NCBI GenBank assembly: GCA_039714535.1
Contig: JBDLJC010000045.1
Span: 1-30,766, forward strand
Direction: 5' to 3'
Length of the DNA: 30,766 nucleotides
Source of the DNA: JAGXFP01 sp039714535
GTDB lineage: Bacteria > Desulfobacterota > Desulfobulbia > Desulfobulbales > JAGXFP01
Both the position numbers and the translations under genes were made by a program. Below the pieces are notes generated by a model, which ran no database searches, was not told the DNA's origin, and saw only the letters and a program-made list of their open reading frames with translations. Shown here one piece after another: positions 30,722 through 30,766 of the stretch (positions within the stretch are counted from its first letter, which is position 1; each line of letters begins with the position of its first letter).

Positions 30722-30741
30722 CCTCCTATAAAACAAGGAGG
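30722..30741 (+). promoter_or_regulatory. Hairpin hiding the transposase ribosome-binding site
   Basis: CCTCCT (30722-30727) pairs perfectly with AGGAGG (30736-30741) around an eight-base loop. AGGAGG is the ribosome-binding sequence of the GTG start at 30749. Transcripts beginning near 30728 would lack the left arm; transcripts entering from upstream would include it. Confidence 0.45.
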
Positions 30742-30748
30742 GTTAATC

Positions 30749-30766
30749 GTGGCACCACGATATAGA
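30749..30766 (+). CDS. Start of a probable IS630-type transposase (runs off the right edge)
   Basis: GTG 30749 follows AAGGAGGG at good spacing, and only six residues, MAPRYR, are visible. I remember IS630-family transposases opening with MAPRYxVTLT-like sequence; six residues cannot prove it. The nearby TATAAT promoter and AT-rich setting fit an insertion sequence left end. The terminal inverted repeat cannot be assigned because the other end is outside. Confidence 0.4.

Overview
This window looks like chromosome from a Gram-negative, probably anaerobic deltaproteobacterium-like (Desulfobacterota) organism. The support is outer-membrane and periplasmic proteins, a NapH-like ferredoxin membrane protein, a stand-alone TrpB2, and small families I associate with that group. 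This is inference from gene content; there is no rRNA or other marker gene. The core genes are moderately GC-rich. The two ends and the 19.9-22.2 kb gene are visibly AT-richer and carry mobile-element traces.

Layout. 1-2.05 kb: the 3' end of an IS200/REP-type transposase, then two genes of unknown function (a small membrane protein and a lipoprotein) enclosed by a perfect 26-bp inverted repeat. 2.3-11.25 kb: a nine-gene, one-direction cluster. It opens with a TetR regulator whose promoter is bracketed by two matching palindromes. Then follow an ABC1/UbiB-like kinase, a GT1 (sterol-glucosyltransferase-like) glycosyltransferase, a small membrane protein, an RND/MMPL exporter, a LolA-like periplasmic carrier, a DUF1302-like outer-membrane barrel, and two small membrane proteins (DUF6868-like and HXXEE). 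My reading is a regulated pathway that mobilises a lipid in the inner membrane, glycosylates it and passes it across the envelope. This is the best candidate here for an undescribed system. A decayed partial copy of the HXXEE gene follows.

11.5-16.8 kb, minus strand: a 974-residue DUF349 repeat protein, a PepSY-type membrane protein paired with a DUF4920 periplasmic protein, and a DUF1566 protein. 17.0-19.8 kb, plus strand: glycogen debranching enzyme GlgX and an SGNH hydrolase, closed by a bidirectional terminator. 19.9-23.5 kb, minus strand: a large secreted PKD/FIMAH protein and a NapH-like 4Fe-4S protein. 23.9-29.7 kb, plus strand: a class I aminotransferase with an MFS transporter (ending in a terminator inside the reading frame), a retinol-saturase/carotenoid-isomerase-like flavoprotein, and TrpB2 with its terminator.

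29.7-30.77 kb: accessory DNA. An inverted pair of palindromic repeats is followed by AT-rich sequence with a DUF6864-like gene split by a -1 frameshift at a run of seven A, a 31-codon ORF overlapping its end, and the beginning of what looks like an IS630-type transposase. No tRNA, rRNA or CRISPR array was seen.
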